From: AB-137-C09 sp964458185
GTDB taxonomy: Bacteria; Pseudomonadota; Zetaproteobacteria; Mariprofundales; Mariprofundaceae
Length of the DNA stretch: 64,000 bases
Assembly: GCA_964458185.1 (NCBI GenBank)
Contig: CAYWFG010000009.1
Coordinates: forward strand, 1 to 64,000
Direction of reading: 5' to 3'
Below are positions 52,694 through 61,325 of this stretch, piece by piece. Within the stretch, counting starts at the first letter, position 1; every line of letters begins with the position of its first letter. The position numbers and the translations under genes are program-made. A model generated the notes under the pieces. The model searched no databases and had not been told where the DNA came from. It was given only the letters and a program-made list of their open reading frames with translations.

Positions 52694-52838
52694 GGCTTCC
52701 CTTGTAAGACGGGACAGCAATAAAATCAAGGGGTTACAGCATGTTAGAAAATCACTGCTAATCCACCATATTGCAACAAAAACTATGGATTAGCTTTGCT
52801 TTTTTAGTTGCAGGTTGTCCCGTCTTAAAAGGGAAGCC
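52694..52838. repeat. MITE-like palindromic element, copy 2
   Basis: This 145-bp element is in inverse orientation to copy 1. Its ends form a 23-bp terminal inverted repeat with one mismatch (GGCTTCCC...GGGACA with TGTCCC...GGGAAGCC), and the inner palindrome CTAATCCA/TGGATTAG is kept. It lies between convergent yaaA and the ubiquinone hydroxylase gene at 52790-54058. It overlaps that gene and provides its last 15 codons and stop. No clear target-site duplication is seen. Confidence 0.85.
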
Positions 52839-54058
52839 GAGAAGCCCCCAATAGCACTAGGCACAGGCAAACTAATACCCGTTGATTGCTGCATTAACAT
52901 TTTTTTTATCAACGCTGCATTGCCCACCCCTTTCATTGCGACACCACGCAACCAAGGCACTATGGGTGCTGAAGTGGTAAACACACGATGAAACGTCTCC
53001 ATCGCTGCCATCGTAGCCAGCACATCAGGCAAACGCTGTTTCATGTAACGCGCTAACACCGTTTGCTCTCCCCAGTCTTCATCAAAACGCCGCGCATCGA
53101 CGATTTCTTGTGCCAGCACCATCGCATCGCGCAAGCCAAGGTTGACACCTAACCCTGCCAAAGGGTGAATGCAGTGGGCGGCATCGCCGATCAATGCCAA
53201 ACGATGACGCACCAAATGGTGTGCTAGTTGCCCTTTAAGTGGAAAAGCATAACGCTCACCCACAGCCACCATCTGCCCCAATACAGGACCAAACTGATCA
53301 TTCAACGCTGCCAAAAAATCATTGTCGTTCATGGTTTGCAGACGATCTGCCTCGATGTTATCAGCACTCCACACGATTGAGGTAAGCCCACCACTCATCG
53401 GTAATACTGCTAAGGGGCCTGTGGCAAGAAAACGCTGATGCGCCACACCATGATGACAACGCTCTGGACGCACCGTGGCAACAATACCGCGCTGTTGATA
53501 ATCCCGTTGGTAGACACCAATTCCCGCTTGCTGGCGTAGCCACGAACGCGCACCATCCGCCCCCACCACCAAGGGGGTGATGATTTGCCGTCCATCTTCC
53601 AGTTGCAATTGGGCATGCCGCGCCTTAAACACAACATCAGTAAGCTGTGCTGGCATCCACGTCTCTACACGACCTTCACTACGGGCAATGGCTGTGCGCA
53701 AGCCTGCTTGCAAGACGCTGTTTTCAACCAGCCAGCCCAAGGCTTCGGTGCCGAGTTCATCGTGTTCAAAACGAATACCGCCAGCCTGCTGACCATCCCA
53801 CACCTGCATACTGGTAATGGCTTGTGCGTCAGCAGCGATGTATTGCCACGCGCCAATATTGTTTAAAATTTGTTGGTTGCCATAGACAATAGCAGAAACA
53901 CGGCAATCACGCGCCAAGGAATAGCGGGTCGGCACTTCCCCCCGTTCGATCACAATAATATGTAAACCGCTATCTTTTAAGGCACAAGCCAAACACAAGC
54001 CAACCATACCGCCACCAACAATGACCACATCAGCATGGTTGCTATGTTGCTTGCTCAT
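52790..54058 (-). CDS. FAD-dependent ubiquinone biosynthesis hydroxylase (UbiF/UbiI/VisC type)
   Basis: Start at ATG 54058, overlapping the upstream hydroxylase stop in ATGA. The 422-residue enzyme has the FAD-binding VVIVGGGMVGLCLACAL, the GADGARSWLR motif and the ALIGDAAHCIHPLAGLGVNLG signature of the UbiH/F/I/Visc family. It hydroxylates the quinone ring. The last 15 residues (ASLLRRDNLQLKKQS) and the stop are encoded by the palindromic repeat, so the native C-terminus appears to have been replaced. Which ring position it acts on is not clear from sequence. Confidence 0.9.
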   Translation of the reverse strand: MSKQHSNHADVVIVGGGMVGLCLACALKDSGLHIIVIERGEVPTRYSLARDCRVSAIVYGNQQILNNIGAWQYIAADAQAITSMQVWDGQQAGGIRFEHDELGTEALGWLVENSVLQAGLRTAIARSEGRVETWMPAQLTDVVFKARHAQLQLEDGRQIITPLVVGADGARSWLRQQAGIGVYQRDYQQRGIVATVRPERCHHGVAHQRFLATGPLAVLPMSGGLTSIVWSADNIEADRLQTMNDNDFLAALNDQFGPVLGQMVAVGERYAFPLKGQLAHHLVRHRLALIGDAAHCIHPLAGLGVNLGLRDAMVLAQEIVDARRFDEDWGEQTVLARYMKQRLPDVLATMAAMETFHRVFTTSAPIVPWLRGVAMKGVGNAALIKKMLMQQSTGISLPVPSAIGGFSASLLRRDNLQLKKQS

Positions 54059-55254
54059 GATTGACTCCTTTGTGCCATGCCTGTGGCATGCTGCAACATC
54101 AATGTTTTCCACGGTGTTTTTTGCACCATGGCATGCATAGCACAGCGTCGCACAGCAGTCGCTACGGCATGTTTGGCAGAAAACCCTGCCAATAAACCTT
54201 CAGTAAAACCTGCCACCAACGATACATCAAGCCGTCGCTGCGCCACATAGCGTTGCAAGGCTACCGATGCTGCGGGGTCATCTTGTGCCATTGGCTGTGC
54301 TAATAACGCCGTTAAATCAGCAACATCCCGAAAACCAAGGTTCATTCCCTGCCCCGCTACGGGGTGAATACAATGCCCCGCATTGCCGACCAACACCACC
54401 CGTCCTTTTGCCATGCTTCGTGCCAAACGAAGCTCTAAGGGGAAACTGCCCCGCTTGCCGATGGAAGACACCGCACCCAATGCTGCCGCAGGGGTAGCGT
54501 AGATGGCTGCTGTTAAGGTGTTCATAAATGCTGCATCGCCACATTGGAGCAAGCGCATGGCTTCACTCGGGGCAAGCGCCCAGACCAATGATAAGCGACC
54601 ATCAGCCATCGGCAACAAGGCAAGGGGTCCATCGTGTTCAAAACACTCGTAAGCCGTATTGTGATGGGGGTGTTCGGTCGCAACACTGGCAACCAAGGCA
54701 AAGCGATTGTGCGGCCAGCCTTGGGTTGGCATGGCTGCCATTTTACGTATTGGGCTATAACTGCCATCGGCAGCAACCAGTAACCGTGCATGCAGCAAGC
54801 AAAGGGAATCGTTGTGGCTCAACGACAATTGAATGCCGTCAGGGGTTTCATCAAGGGCAGTGACGCTAGCGGGGCAAAAAACATCACACGATGCCGCCAC
54901 AGCTTGCCACAGCGGCGCAATAATATGCCCCATTTCGACGACATGCCCCAATGCGGCAATAGGTAGTTCTTGGCAATCTATCGACACTCGCCCTTTGCCT
55001 GCGGGATCGCATACATGGATATGTGAAATAACGCCCGTACCCAGCCCCAATATGGCAGACCATACGCCCCACTGCTCCAATAGTTTACAACTACCATGCG
55101 ACAGCGCAATGGCACGTTCAGGATCACTGCTTGTAATCTGTGGAACTGCCGCTGCAATCAATGCTACACGGTAGCCTTGTTGGGTTAATGCCAATGCCGA
55201 GGCTAGACCGACTGCACCTGCACCGACGACGATTGTATGGTAATCTTTATTCAT
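54055..55254 (-). CDS. FAD-dependent ubiquinone biosynthesis hydroxylase (UbiH-like)
   Basis: I choose ATG 55254; an in-frame ATG at 55269 adds five residues. The 399-residue enzyme is a paralogue of the next gene. It has TIVVGAGAVGLASALALTQ, ADGSYSPIRKMA, and VLVGNAGHCIHPVAGQGMNLGF-type text, in which Asn-Ala-Gly-His replaces the usual Asp-Ala-Ala-His. It is expected to hydroxylate a ubiquinone precursor; the context is UbiH-like. The gene is divergent from ileS. Confidence 0.88.
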   Translation of the reverse strand: MNKDYHTIVVGAGAVGLASALALTQQGYRVALIAAAVPQITSSDPERAIALSHGSCKLLEQWGVWSAILGLGTGVISHIHVCDPAGKGRVSIDCQELPIAALGHVVEMGHIIAPLWQAVAASCDVFCPASVTALDETPDGIQLSLSHNDSLCLLHARLLVAADGSYSPIRKMAAMPTQGWPHNRFALVASVATEHPHHNTAYECFEHDGPLALLPMADGRLSLVWALAPSEAMRLLQCGDAAFMNTLTAAIYATPAAALGAVSSIGKRGSFPLELRLARSMAKGRVVLVGNAGHCIHPVAGQGMNLGFRDVADLTALLAQPMAQDDPAASVALQRYVAQRRLDVSLVAGFTEGLLAGFSAKHAVATAVRRCAMHAMVQKTPWKTLMLQHATGMAQRSQS

Positions 55255-55367
55255 CGTTTTTCCATCCATTTTTCACAAGATTTGTTGTAAATGGATCATC
55301 ATGGTTATACTGCGGCATCATTCTCACCTTCGCCCTTGTGGGTTGAGGGTCATAAGGCTGCTTTAAC

Positions 55368-58145
55368 GTGTCTGATTCATCAACGTTTGATTACCGTTCT
55401 ACCGTGTTTTTACCCAAAACAGATTTCCCCATGCGAGGAAACTTGCCTGTGCGTGAGCCCAAAATGCTGGCGCAGTGGGAGCAAGACGGTTTATACCAAC
55501 AATTGCGCCATGCTCGCCAAGATGCACCGCGTTTTATCTTGCACGATGGTCCTCCCTATGCCAATGGTGCGATTCATATTGGTCATGCCGTCAATAAGGT
55601 ACTCAAAGATATTGTCACCCGTTCGCGCTCCATGATGGGCTATGATGCACCCTATATCCCCGGTTGGGATTGTCATGGTCTACCCATTGAGCTTAAAGTA
55701 GAAGAACGCTTTAAGAAAAAGAAGAAAAAACTTGCGGATATCAGCGACACTGAATTTCGTGCTGCTTGTCGTGCCTATGCCAAAACACAGATTGATGTGC
55801 AACGGGAAGATTTTAAACGACTGGGGATTTTAGGCGATTGGGACCACCCTTATATAACGATGGACTACGCCTTTGAGGCCGATACCGTGCGTGAAATTGG
55901 TCGCTTTTTACACAATGGTGGTTTGTACCATGGCGCAAAACCTGTGCATTGGTGTCCGTCTTGCCAAACCGCACTGGCAGAAGCAGAAGTTGAATACGAT
56001 GATCATCGTTCCCATTCTATCTATGTGAAATTTGCAGCGGGCGATGCTTTGGGGGATGTTGATCCTGTCTTGCAAGATGCTGATGTATCGGTATTGATTT
56101 GGACGACCACGCCGTGGACGATTCCTGCCAACCTTGCGGTGGCTATCGGCCCTCGCTTGGATTATGTTGCGGTGCGTATCACGGCATCAAGCCAGCGCAA
56201 CCTTGCTGTGGATGAAGTACTTATCCTTGCCGATGAATTGCATGCTGATGTGCTAACAACATTGGGTGCGGAAGGCGAAATCATCAGTCGTTTTGATGCC
56301 CAAGCATTAGAGAATAAATGCTTTCGCCATCCTTATCTCGATCAAAACGCCCCCGTGTTATTGGGTGAGCATGTGACGCTGGAAGCAGGTACAGGTTGTG
56401 TGCATACTGCCCCCGGTCATGGTCAAGAAGATTACGTGGTTGGCATGCGTTATGGTCTCACCGTGTTTAATCCTGTGAATCATGCAGGTGTGTTTGCCGA
56501 TGATACGCCATTGGTTGCCAATCAACACATCAGCAAGGGAAATGCTATCGTGATCGACCATTTGCGTGATTGCGGTGCATTATTGGGGCATGAGGAAATT
56601 TCACATTCCTACCCCCATTGTTGGCGTTGCCACAAACCGCTTATCTTTCGAGCTACACCACAGTGGTTTATCTCGATGGATACCAACAATCTACGCGATA
56701 AAGCCCTTGCAGCCATCAACGATACAGTATTCACACCAGCATGGGGTGAAAAGCGCATCCGTGGCATGATTGAGCAACGCCCCGATTGGTGCGTTTCACG
56801 GCAACGCAATTGGGGCGTACCGATTACCGTTATTCGTTGCGATGACTGTAACTCGCATGCGGTAACGACAAAAGCAGTGATTGAACGCATTGCTGAAGCC
56901 GTTAGCCAGCATGGTGCTGATGTTTGGTTCAGCGCACCGTTAAGCGATTTTATTACCGAAGGCACGCACTGCCCTGATTGTAATGGTACGATTTTCACCC
57001 AAGAGCGCGATATTTTGGATGTCTGGTTTGATTCTGGTTCTACCCATGCTTGTGTGTTGGAACGCCGCGAAGATCTGGGCAGCCCCGCTGATTTGTATTT
57101 AGAAGGCTCAGATCAACACCGTGGCTGGTTTCAGTCCTCGCTGCTAGAGAGTATTGGCACACGCGGGTGCGCACCTTTTAAAGCGGTGCTAACCCATGGT
57201 TTTGTGGTCGATGCCAAGGGCAATAAAATGTCCAAGTCTGTCGGCAATGTGATTGCACCACAAAAAATCATTCAGCAGTTGGGCGCAGATATTATCCGTT
57301 TATGGGTGGCTTCAGAGGATTATTCTGCCGACATCCGCATCTCTGATGCTATCATTAAACAATTAACCGAATCCTACCGCCGTATTCGCAACACCATTCG
57401 TTTTATGATGGGGAACTTGGTAGGTTTTGATGCTGCCCGTGATGCCATGCCGATTGATCAGCGCACTCCCTTGGATCAATGGGTGATGCACCAACTGGCG
57501 CAACTCAATGATAACGTGCAACAAGGCTACCAAAACTATGCCTTTCACCGCATTGCTCACCAACTGCAAGGTTTTTGCACCGTAGAACTGGGCGGATTTT
57601 ATTTAGATGTCATCAAAGACCGTTTGTATTGCGATGCTGCCGATACACTCCGCCGCCGTTCCGCACGGGCAACCTTGTATGACTTGGTCAATACCTTGAT
57701 TCGTTTGGTCGCGCCTATTCTTCCGTTTACAGCCGAAGAAGCATGGCAACATTTTGCACCCGATACAGGAAGCATACACTTGCAAACCTTTGCAACGCTT
57801 GATGCAGTAGCGATTGATGATAGCGCGTGGCAACGTTTGTTTACCTTGCGCGAACAGGTCAATACTGCGCTTGATGGTGCAAAAAAAGAGGGGCTGATTG
57901 GTTCATCTATTGCTGCTACCGTTGTCTTGCCTGATGCTGATGATAGCGCATGGTGCAAGGCATTGGGCGAGCCTTTGGCACAATTATTGATTGTTGCCGA
58001 GGTTCACGCGGGTGAATCGCTCGCTGTTGCCGCAGCAAGTGGTATTAAATGCCCACGCTGCTGGAATGTTGCTGCACCTGCTGATACCTCCGATCATGTC
58101 CATGACACATTATGTTCTCGTTGTTATGGGGTTGTTGTAGGGTAG
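55368..58145 (+). CDS. ileS: isoleucyl-tRNA synthetase
   Basis: The start is GTG 55368, with AAGG ahead. The 925-residue class I enzyme has the HIGH-type motif ANGAIHIGHAVNKVLKD, the editing domain (TTTPWTIPANLA, GTGCVHTAPGHGQEDY), KMSKS in GNKMSKSVGN, and a C-terminal zinc site (KCPRCWN and CSRCYG). Length is normal for the bacterial form. No T-box or other leader was recognised; lspA does not follow. Confidence 0.97.
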   Translation: MSDSSTFDYRSTVFLPKTDFPMRGNLPVREPKMLAQWEQDGLYQQLRHARQDAPRFILHDGPPYANGAIHIGHAVNKVLKDIVTRSRSMMGYDAPYIPGWDCHGLPIELKVEERFKKKKKKLADISDTEFRAACRAYAKTQIDVQREDFKRLGILGDWDHPYITMDYAFEADTVREIGRFLHNGGLYHGAKPVHWCPSCQTALAEAEVEYDDHRSHSIYVKFAAGDALGDVDPVLQDADVSVLIWTTTPWTIPANLAVAIGPRLDYVAVRITASSQRNLAVDEVLILADELHADVLTTLGAEGEIISRFDAQALENKCFRHPYLDQNAPVLLGEHVTLEAGTGCVHTAPGHGQEDYVVGMRYGLTVFNPVNHAGVFADDTPLVANQHISKGNAIVIDHLRDCGALLGHEEISHSYPHCWRCHKPLIFRATPQWFISMDTNNLRDKALAAINDTVFTPAWGEKRIRGMIEQRPDWCVSRQRNWGVPITVIRCDDCNSHAVTTKAVIERIAEAVSQHGADVWFSAPLSDFITEGTHCPDCNGTIFTQERDILDVWFDSGSTHACVLERREDLGSPADLYLEGSDQHRGWFQSSLLESIGTRGCAPFKAVLTHGFVVDAKGNKMSKSVGNVIAPQKIIQQLGADIIRLWVASEDYSADIRISDAIIKQLTESYRRIRNTIRFMMGNLVGFDAARDAMPIDQRTPLDQWVMHQLAQLNDNVQQGYQNYAFHRIAHQLQGFCTVELGGFYLDVIKDRLYCDAADTLRRRSARATLYDLVNTLIRLVAPILPFTAEEAWQHFAPDTGSIHLQTFATLDAVAIDDSAWQRLFTLREQVNTALDGAKKEGLIGSSIAATVVLPDADDSAWCKALGEPLAQLLIVAEVHAGESLAVAAASGIKCPRCWNVAAPADTSDHVHDTLCSRCYGVVVG

Positions 58146-58150
58146 TAAAG

Positions 58151-58187
58151 AAACGCCACAGATTTTCATGAAAATCTGTGGCGTTTT
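58151..58187 (+). terminator. bidirectional terminator between ileS and the FecCD gene
   Basis: A long perfect hairpin, with arms AACGCCACAGATTTTC and its complement, has A-rich and T-rich flanks. It lies 6 bp after the ileS stop and 9 bp beyond the convergent permease stop, and can serve both. Confidence 0.9.
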
Positions 58188-58195
58188 AATAACCA

Positions 58196-59134
58196 CTAGC
58201 TTCCTTTAGGCGTTGTTTGTTTAATTAACAAATACAAAAAAACTGGTACGCCAATCATGGCAGTCAAAATACCCACGGGTAATTCGGCAGGGGCAATCAC
58301 GGTGCGTGCTGCCATATCTGCACAGACAAGCAATAAACCGCCACCAATCGCAGAGGCAAGCAGGACGCGACGATGGAGTGCGCCAAACAATAGGCGCATC
58401 AAGTGAGGAATCACAAGCCCGATAAAACCAATCGTACCCGCTGCTGTAACAGCCAAGGCAGTCACGGCAGAAGCAAGCAATAATAAACGCCAGCGCAGTC
58501 GATCAACATTCACGCCCAAGGCTTCAGCATGCCGCTCGCCGAGCAATAATACATCCAATGAACGGGATAATAGCAAACCACACAAGAGCGCGGCACACCA
58601 CACCAACAACAAGACAAAAACGGGGATATCAGATTGAGACAAATCGCCCATCATCCACGAAAAGGCGCGAAACAAGCCTTGCGCGGGCAACAATGCCAAC
58701 AATAATGCCAGCGCTGCCGACCAAAAAGAAGCCAGCACGATGCCAGCGAGCAACATTCTGTTTGCCCCCAGCCGTGCAAAATGCATGACACAAACAATGC
58801 CCAGCCAAGCACCGATAAAAGCTCCGACCGACATTGCCCAAGTAACATCAGGTATCAACATCAAGCCACTGACTGCACCTGCCGAAGCACTCCCAGCAAC
58901 ACCTAAAATATAGGGCTCTGCCAACGGGTTGCCGAGCAACACCTGAAACCATGCACCCGCCAACGCCAATATGCCGCCAACAGCAAAGGCAGTCAGCAAA
59001 CGTGGAAGGCGTAACTGCCAAAGAATCATGGCATCTTGCCCACTTGCAAAAAAAGGATTGATCCATCGCTCACCCATAGCAAGAGACAACGAAACAACAG
59101 CAACGACCATCAAAAAAACAAACAACCATCGCAT
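58196..59134 (-). CDS. FecCD/BtuC-family ABC transporter permease
   Basis: The 312-residue protein has about nine to ten helices and family marks: LRLPRLLTAFAVGGILALAG, LGNPLAEPYILGVAGSASAG, and GTIGFIGLVIPHLMRLLFG near the C-terminus. It would import iron-siderophore, haem or cobalamin. No substrate-binding protein or ATPase gene is next to it; the transcript ends here at the terminator. It lies 33 bp after the FTR1 gene under the same Fur-controlled unit. Confidence 0.92.
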   Translation of the reverse strand: MRWLFVFLMVVAVVSLSLAMGERWINPFFASGQDAMILWQLRLPRLLTAFAVGGILALAGAWFQVLLGNPLAEPYILGVAGSASAGAVSGLMLIPDVTWAMSVGAFIGAWLGIVCVMHFARLGANRMLLAGIVLASFWSAALALLLALLPAQGLFRAFSWMMGDLSQSDIPVFVLLLVWCAALLCGLLLSRSLDVLLLGERHAEALGVNVDRLRWRLLLLASAVTALAVTAAGTIGFIGLVIPHLMRLLFGALHRRVLLASAIGGGLLLVCADMAARTVIAPAELPVGILTAMIGVPVFLYLLIKQTTPKGS

Positions 59135-59167
59135 GGTTGTTATAATAATGAGATAGTTTGTAATTAA

Positions 59168-60013
59168 TTAACCATATTGCTTAGATATTTTTTCACCAGA
59201 TGACACAGTATTGCTTCTATTACCCATCTCTTTTAACCCAAAAATACCACATAAGGTTACTACAAACACTATCACTTGCAAGCCACTAGGGCGATCATCA
59301 TACCCCATCAACACATGCAATAACTCACCCAGCCAACTATCTTGTGATACAATATTTGAACTATTCCACAAGGGATCAATCAATGGTGGCAACCATTCAA
59401 TCACCACCAAGTTCCAGCAGGCTTGCGAAGCCATGCCTGCGGCAACCAGCATCAGTAGCCATGCAATCACTTGAAAAACATGCTGAATAGATATTTTCAA
59501 CAACCCCTTGTACAATAAATAACCACAACCTATGCCCAATAGCACGCCCAACAAACCACCGACCACCATACTATTGCTGTCTTGATCGCCAACTTGCCAC
59601 GCGCCAAACAGAAAAAAAACAGCCTCAGAGCCTTCACGCACTACCGCACTGAAGGTAATAAGCAACAAAGCCATGCCAGACATTTCCCCAGAAGAAAAGT
59701 CCTGCCCCGCTTGGCGCATTTGCTTCGCCATGATTCGTCCTTGTTTACTCATCCACACCACTGTCCATGCTAACAATGCTGATGCAAGCAATAGTACGAT
59801 AGCATTAAATATAAATTCTCCCGTGCTATCAAAGGCAGTTTCCATTTCTTCCATAAACCATGCCAACAACATAGCACCACTTAAACCCAAGGCGACACCA
59901 CCAGCAATCCAACGGCGACTTGCTGCCACTTGATGGGTGGCAGCCATTAAAATTCCAACAATCATCGCCATTTCAAGCATTTCTCGAAAGACTATGGTTA
60001 AGGATGCAATCAC
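59168..60013 (-). CDS. FTR1-family high-affinity iron permease
   Basis: The 281-residue inner-membrane protein has seven hydrophobic segments and the two REXXE iron-binding motifs of the family: FREMLE near residue 9 and VREGSEAVFF in the middle. In bacteria such proteins import iron, often with a periplasmic partner (EfeO or a cupredoxin), none of which is seen here. It lies 9 bp after the Fur-family gene. Confidence 0.93.
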   Translation of the reverse strand: MIASLTIVFREMLEMAMIVGILMAATHQVAASRRWIAGGVALGLSGAMLLAWFMEEMETAFDSTGEFIFNAIVLLLASALLAWTVVWMSKQGRIMAKQMRQAGQDFSSGEMSGMALLLITFSAVVREGSEAVFFLFGAWQVGDQDSNSMVVGGLLGVLLGIGCGYLLYKGLLKISIQHVFQVIAWLLMLVAAGMASQACWNLVVIEWLPPLIDPLWNSSNIVSQDSWLGELLHVLMGYDDRPSGLQVIVFVVTLCGIFGLKEMGNRSNTVSSGEKISKQYG

Positions 60014-60022
60014 ATCAACTCC

Positions 60023-60418
60023 TTATTCTTGATCTTCTTTTTTCTGACATTGCGCGCAAACACCTTGAAGAACCAGCGAATGACCTTGCATGATAAAATC
60101 ATATTCAGCAGCAATTTTTTCTTGCAGGGCTTCGATTTTAGGGTGGAAAAACTCTTCAATCCCACCGCAAATATTGCACAGCAGATGATCATGATGGTGT
60201 TTATCCATGCGTTCATAGCATTTTCGCTCACCAATGAACATGGCATCAATCAAGCAAGCAGCTTCCATCGCTGCCAAAGCGCGGTACACGGTGGCAATAC
60301 CAATTTGCTGCCCGTTCTTTCGCATGGCTGCCAACAAAGACTCTGCATCCCAATGCGAGGATGAATCGTTAATCAGTGCCAAAATAGCCTGACGTTGCGG
60401 TGTTAGTCGAATAGTCAT
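60023..60418 (-). CDS. fur: Fur-family ferric uptake regulator
   Basis: The 131-residue protein has the winged-helix domain (LTPQRQAILALI, GIATVYRALAAMEAACLI), the metal-rich HHHDHLLCNICGGIEEF segment and a C-terminal CAQCQKK pair for structural zinc. These fit Fur; a Zur or PerR role cannot be ruled out, but the downstream FTR1 iron permease and the iron-type operator support iron sensing. It is likely autoregulated. Confidence 0.85.
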   Translation of the reverse strand: MTIRLTPQRQAILALINDSSSHWDAESLLAAMRKNGQQIGIATVYRALAAMEAACLIDAMFIGERKCYERMDKHHHDHLLCNICGGIEEFFHPKIEALQEKIAAEYDFIMQGHSLVLQGVCAQCQKKEDQE

Positions 60419-60431
60419 GGCGAATCATATC

Positions 60432-60450
60432 AATAACGATTCTCAATATC
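60432..60450 (-). promoter_or_regulatory. Fur box
   Basis: On the minus strand GATATTGAGAATCGTTATT matches the 19-bp Fur consensus at about 15 positions. It lies 14 bp upstream of the fur ATG, so it would cover the promoter of the fur-FTR1-FecCD operon. Confidence 0.75.
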
Positions 60451-60787
60451 AAGGAAGCAACTATTATTATAACAACAAACACATCATACATCAATCGTGT
60501 AACTTGCGTGTAAAATGCATATTTCCTTCCATCAGGCTGTTTTATTACCCATAATCAACCCAGTGGTTAATAGGTAAAAGTCTTATTTATAAAGGGATAT
60601 TCATTGTTTTTCCACTACGGCTTTAGCGTTAATTTAGCAGTATTCATTTTCAATTCAGCTATTTTATTGTATTATAGGCGCATAATATATACTGATGATG
60701 CGTGATAAAAGTCACAGACTTTTATGCGTGTGTCATTATAATGGCATATTAATTGCTAATAATTCTCTTTTTAGGAGGTTTTGTTCA
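60451..60787. other. AT-rich intergenic region with leader hairpin
   Basis: This 337-bp gap separates the Fur operon from the DUF11 genes and holds no credible gene. It contains A+T-rich promoter-like sequence (for example TATTAT at 60670-60675, without a clear -35). A hairpin ATAAAAGTC-aca-GACTTTTAT lies at 60705-60725, and a strong ribosome binding site AGGAGG about nine bases before ATG 60788. A longer in-frame start at 60695 runs through the hairpin and is unlikely. The hairpin lies about 60 bases before the start and could be a leader structure or a weak terminator. Confidence 0.6.
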
Positions 60788-61270
60788 ATGAAAAAAATAT
60801 TAATGTTTGCTTTTTTATTGACGCTGCCACTGGTTGCATGGGCAAAACCAGAGGTAGTTATTACCGTCAATGCTAAACAAAAAGTTGTGGTCGAAGAAAA
60901 CGGTAAAAAGATCACTAAATTGATTGATGCCAAAGATGTTACCCCAGGTAGCCTATTGGTCTATCAGCTTCATTATAAAAATATTGGCGATAGCACTGCC
61001 GTTGGCGCTGCATTGGTTAACCCCGTGCCTGATAATACTTTATATATTGATGGCTCGGCTTTTGGTCCTGGATCAACCATTGATTTTTCTATTGATCGTG
61101 GTGAACACTATAAAAAACCCAGTTTATTAACCTACCAAGTTGATACAGGTGAGGGTAAGCTTGAAAAGCGTGTTGCCAGCCCCGAGCAATACACCCATAT
61201 TCGTTGGACCGTGCAAGAGATCCCTGCGGGGAAATCGGGTGAAGCAAGTTTTCAAGTGCGTGTTCAATGA
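60788..61270 (+). CDS. small secreted DUF11-type protein
   Basis: The 160-residue precursor has a signal peptide ending VAWA/K. The mature chain contains one conserved-repeat domain of the DUF11 type: GSLLVYQLHYKNIGDSTAVG, then ALVNPVPDNTLYIDGSA, with a beta-rich end IRWTVQEIPAGKSGEASF. Unlike its larger neighbours it is rich in Lys. It is probably exported to the periplasm or surface. It is the first of a tandem set. Confidence 0.8.
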   Translation: MKKILMFAFLLTLPLVAWAKPEVVITVNAKQKVVVEENGKKITKLIDAKDVTPGSLLVYQLHYKNIGDSTAVGAALVNPVPDNTLYIDGSAFGPGSTIDFSIDRGEHYKKPSLLTYQVDTGEGKLEKRVASPEQYTHIRWTVQEIPAGKSGEASFQVRVQ

Positions 61271-61325
61271 TTAAATCCAGCGTTTTGTTGGTGGCTACGG
61301 TCTTGTTTTTAAAAAGGAGAGTGAC

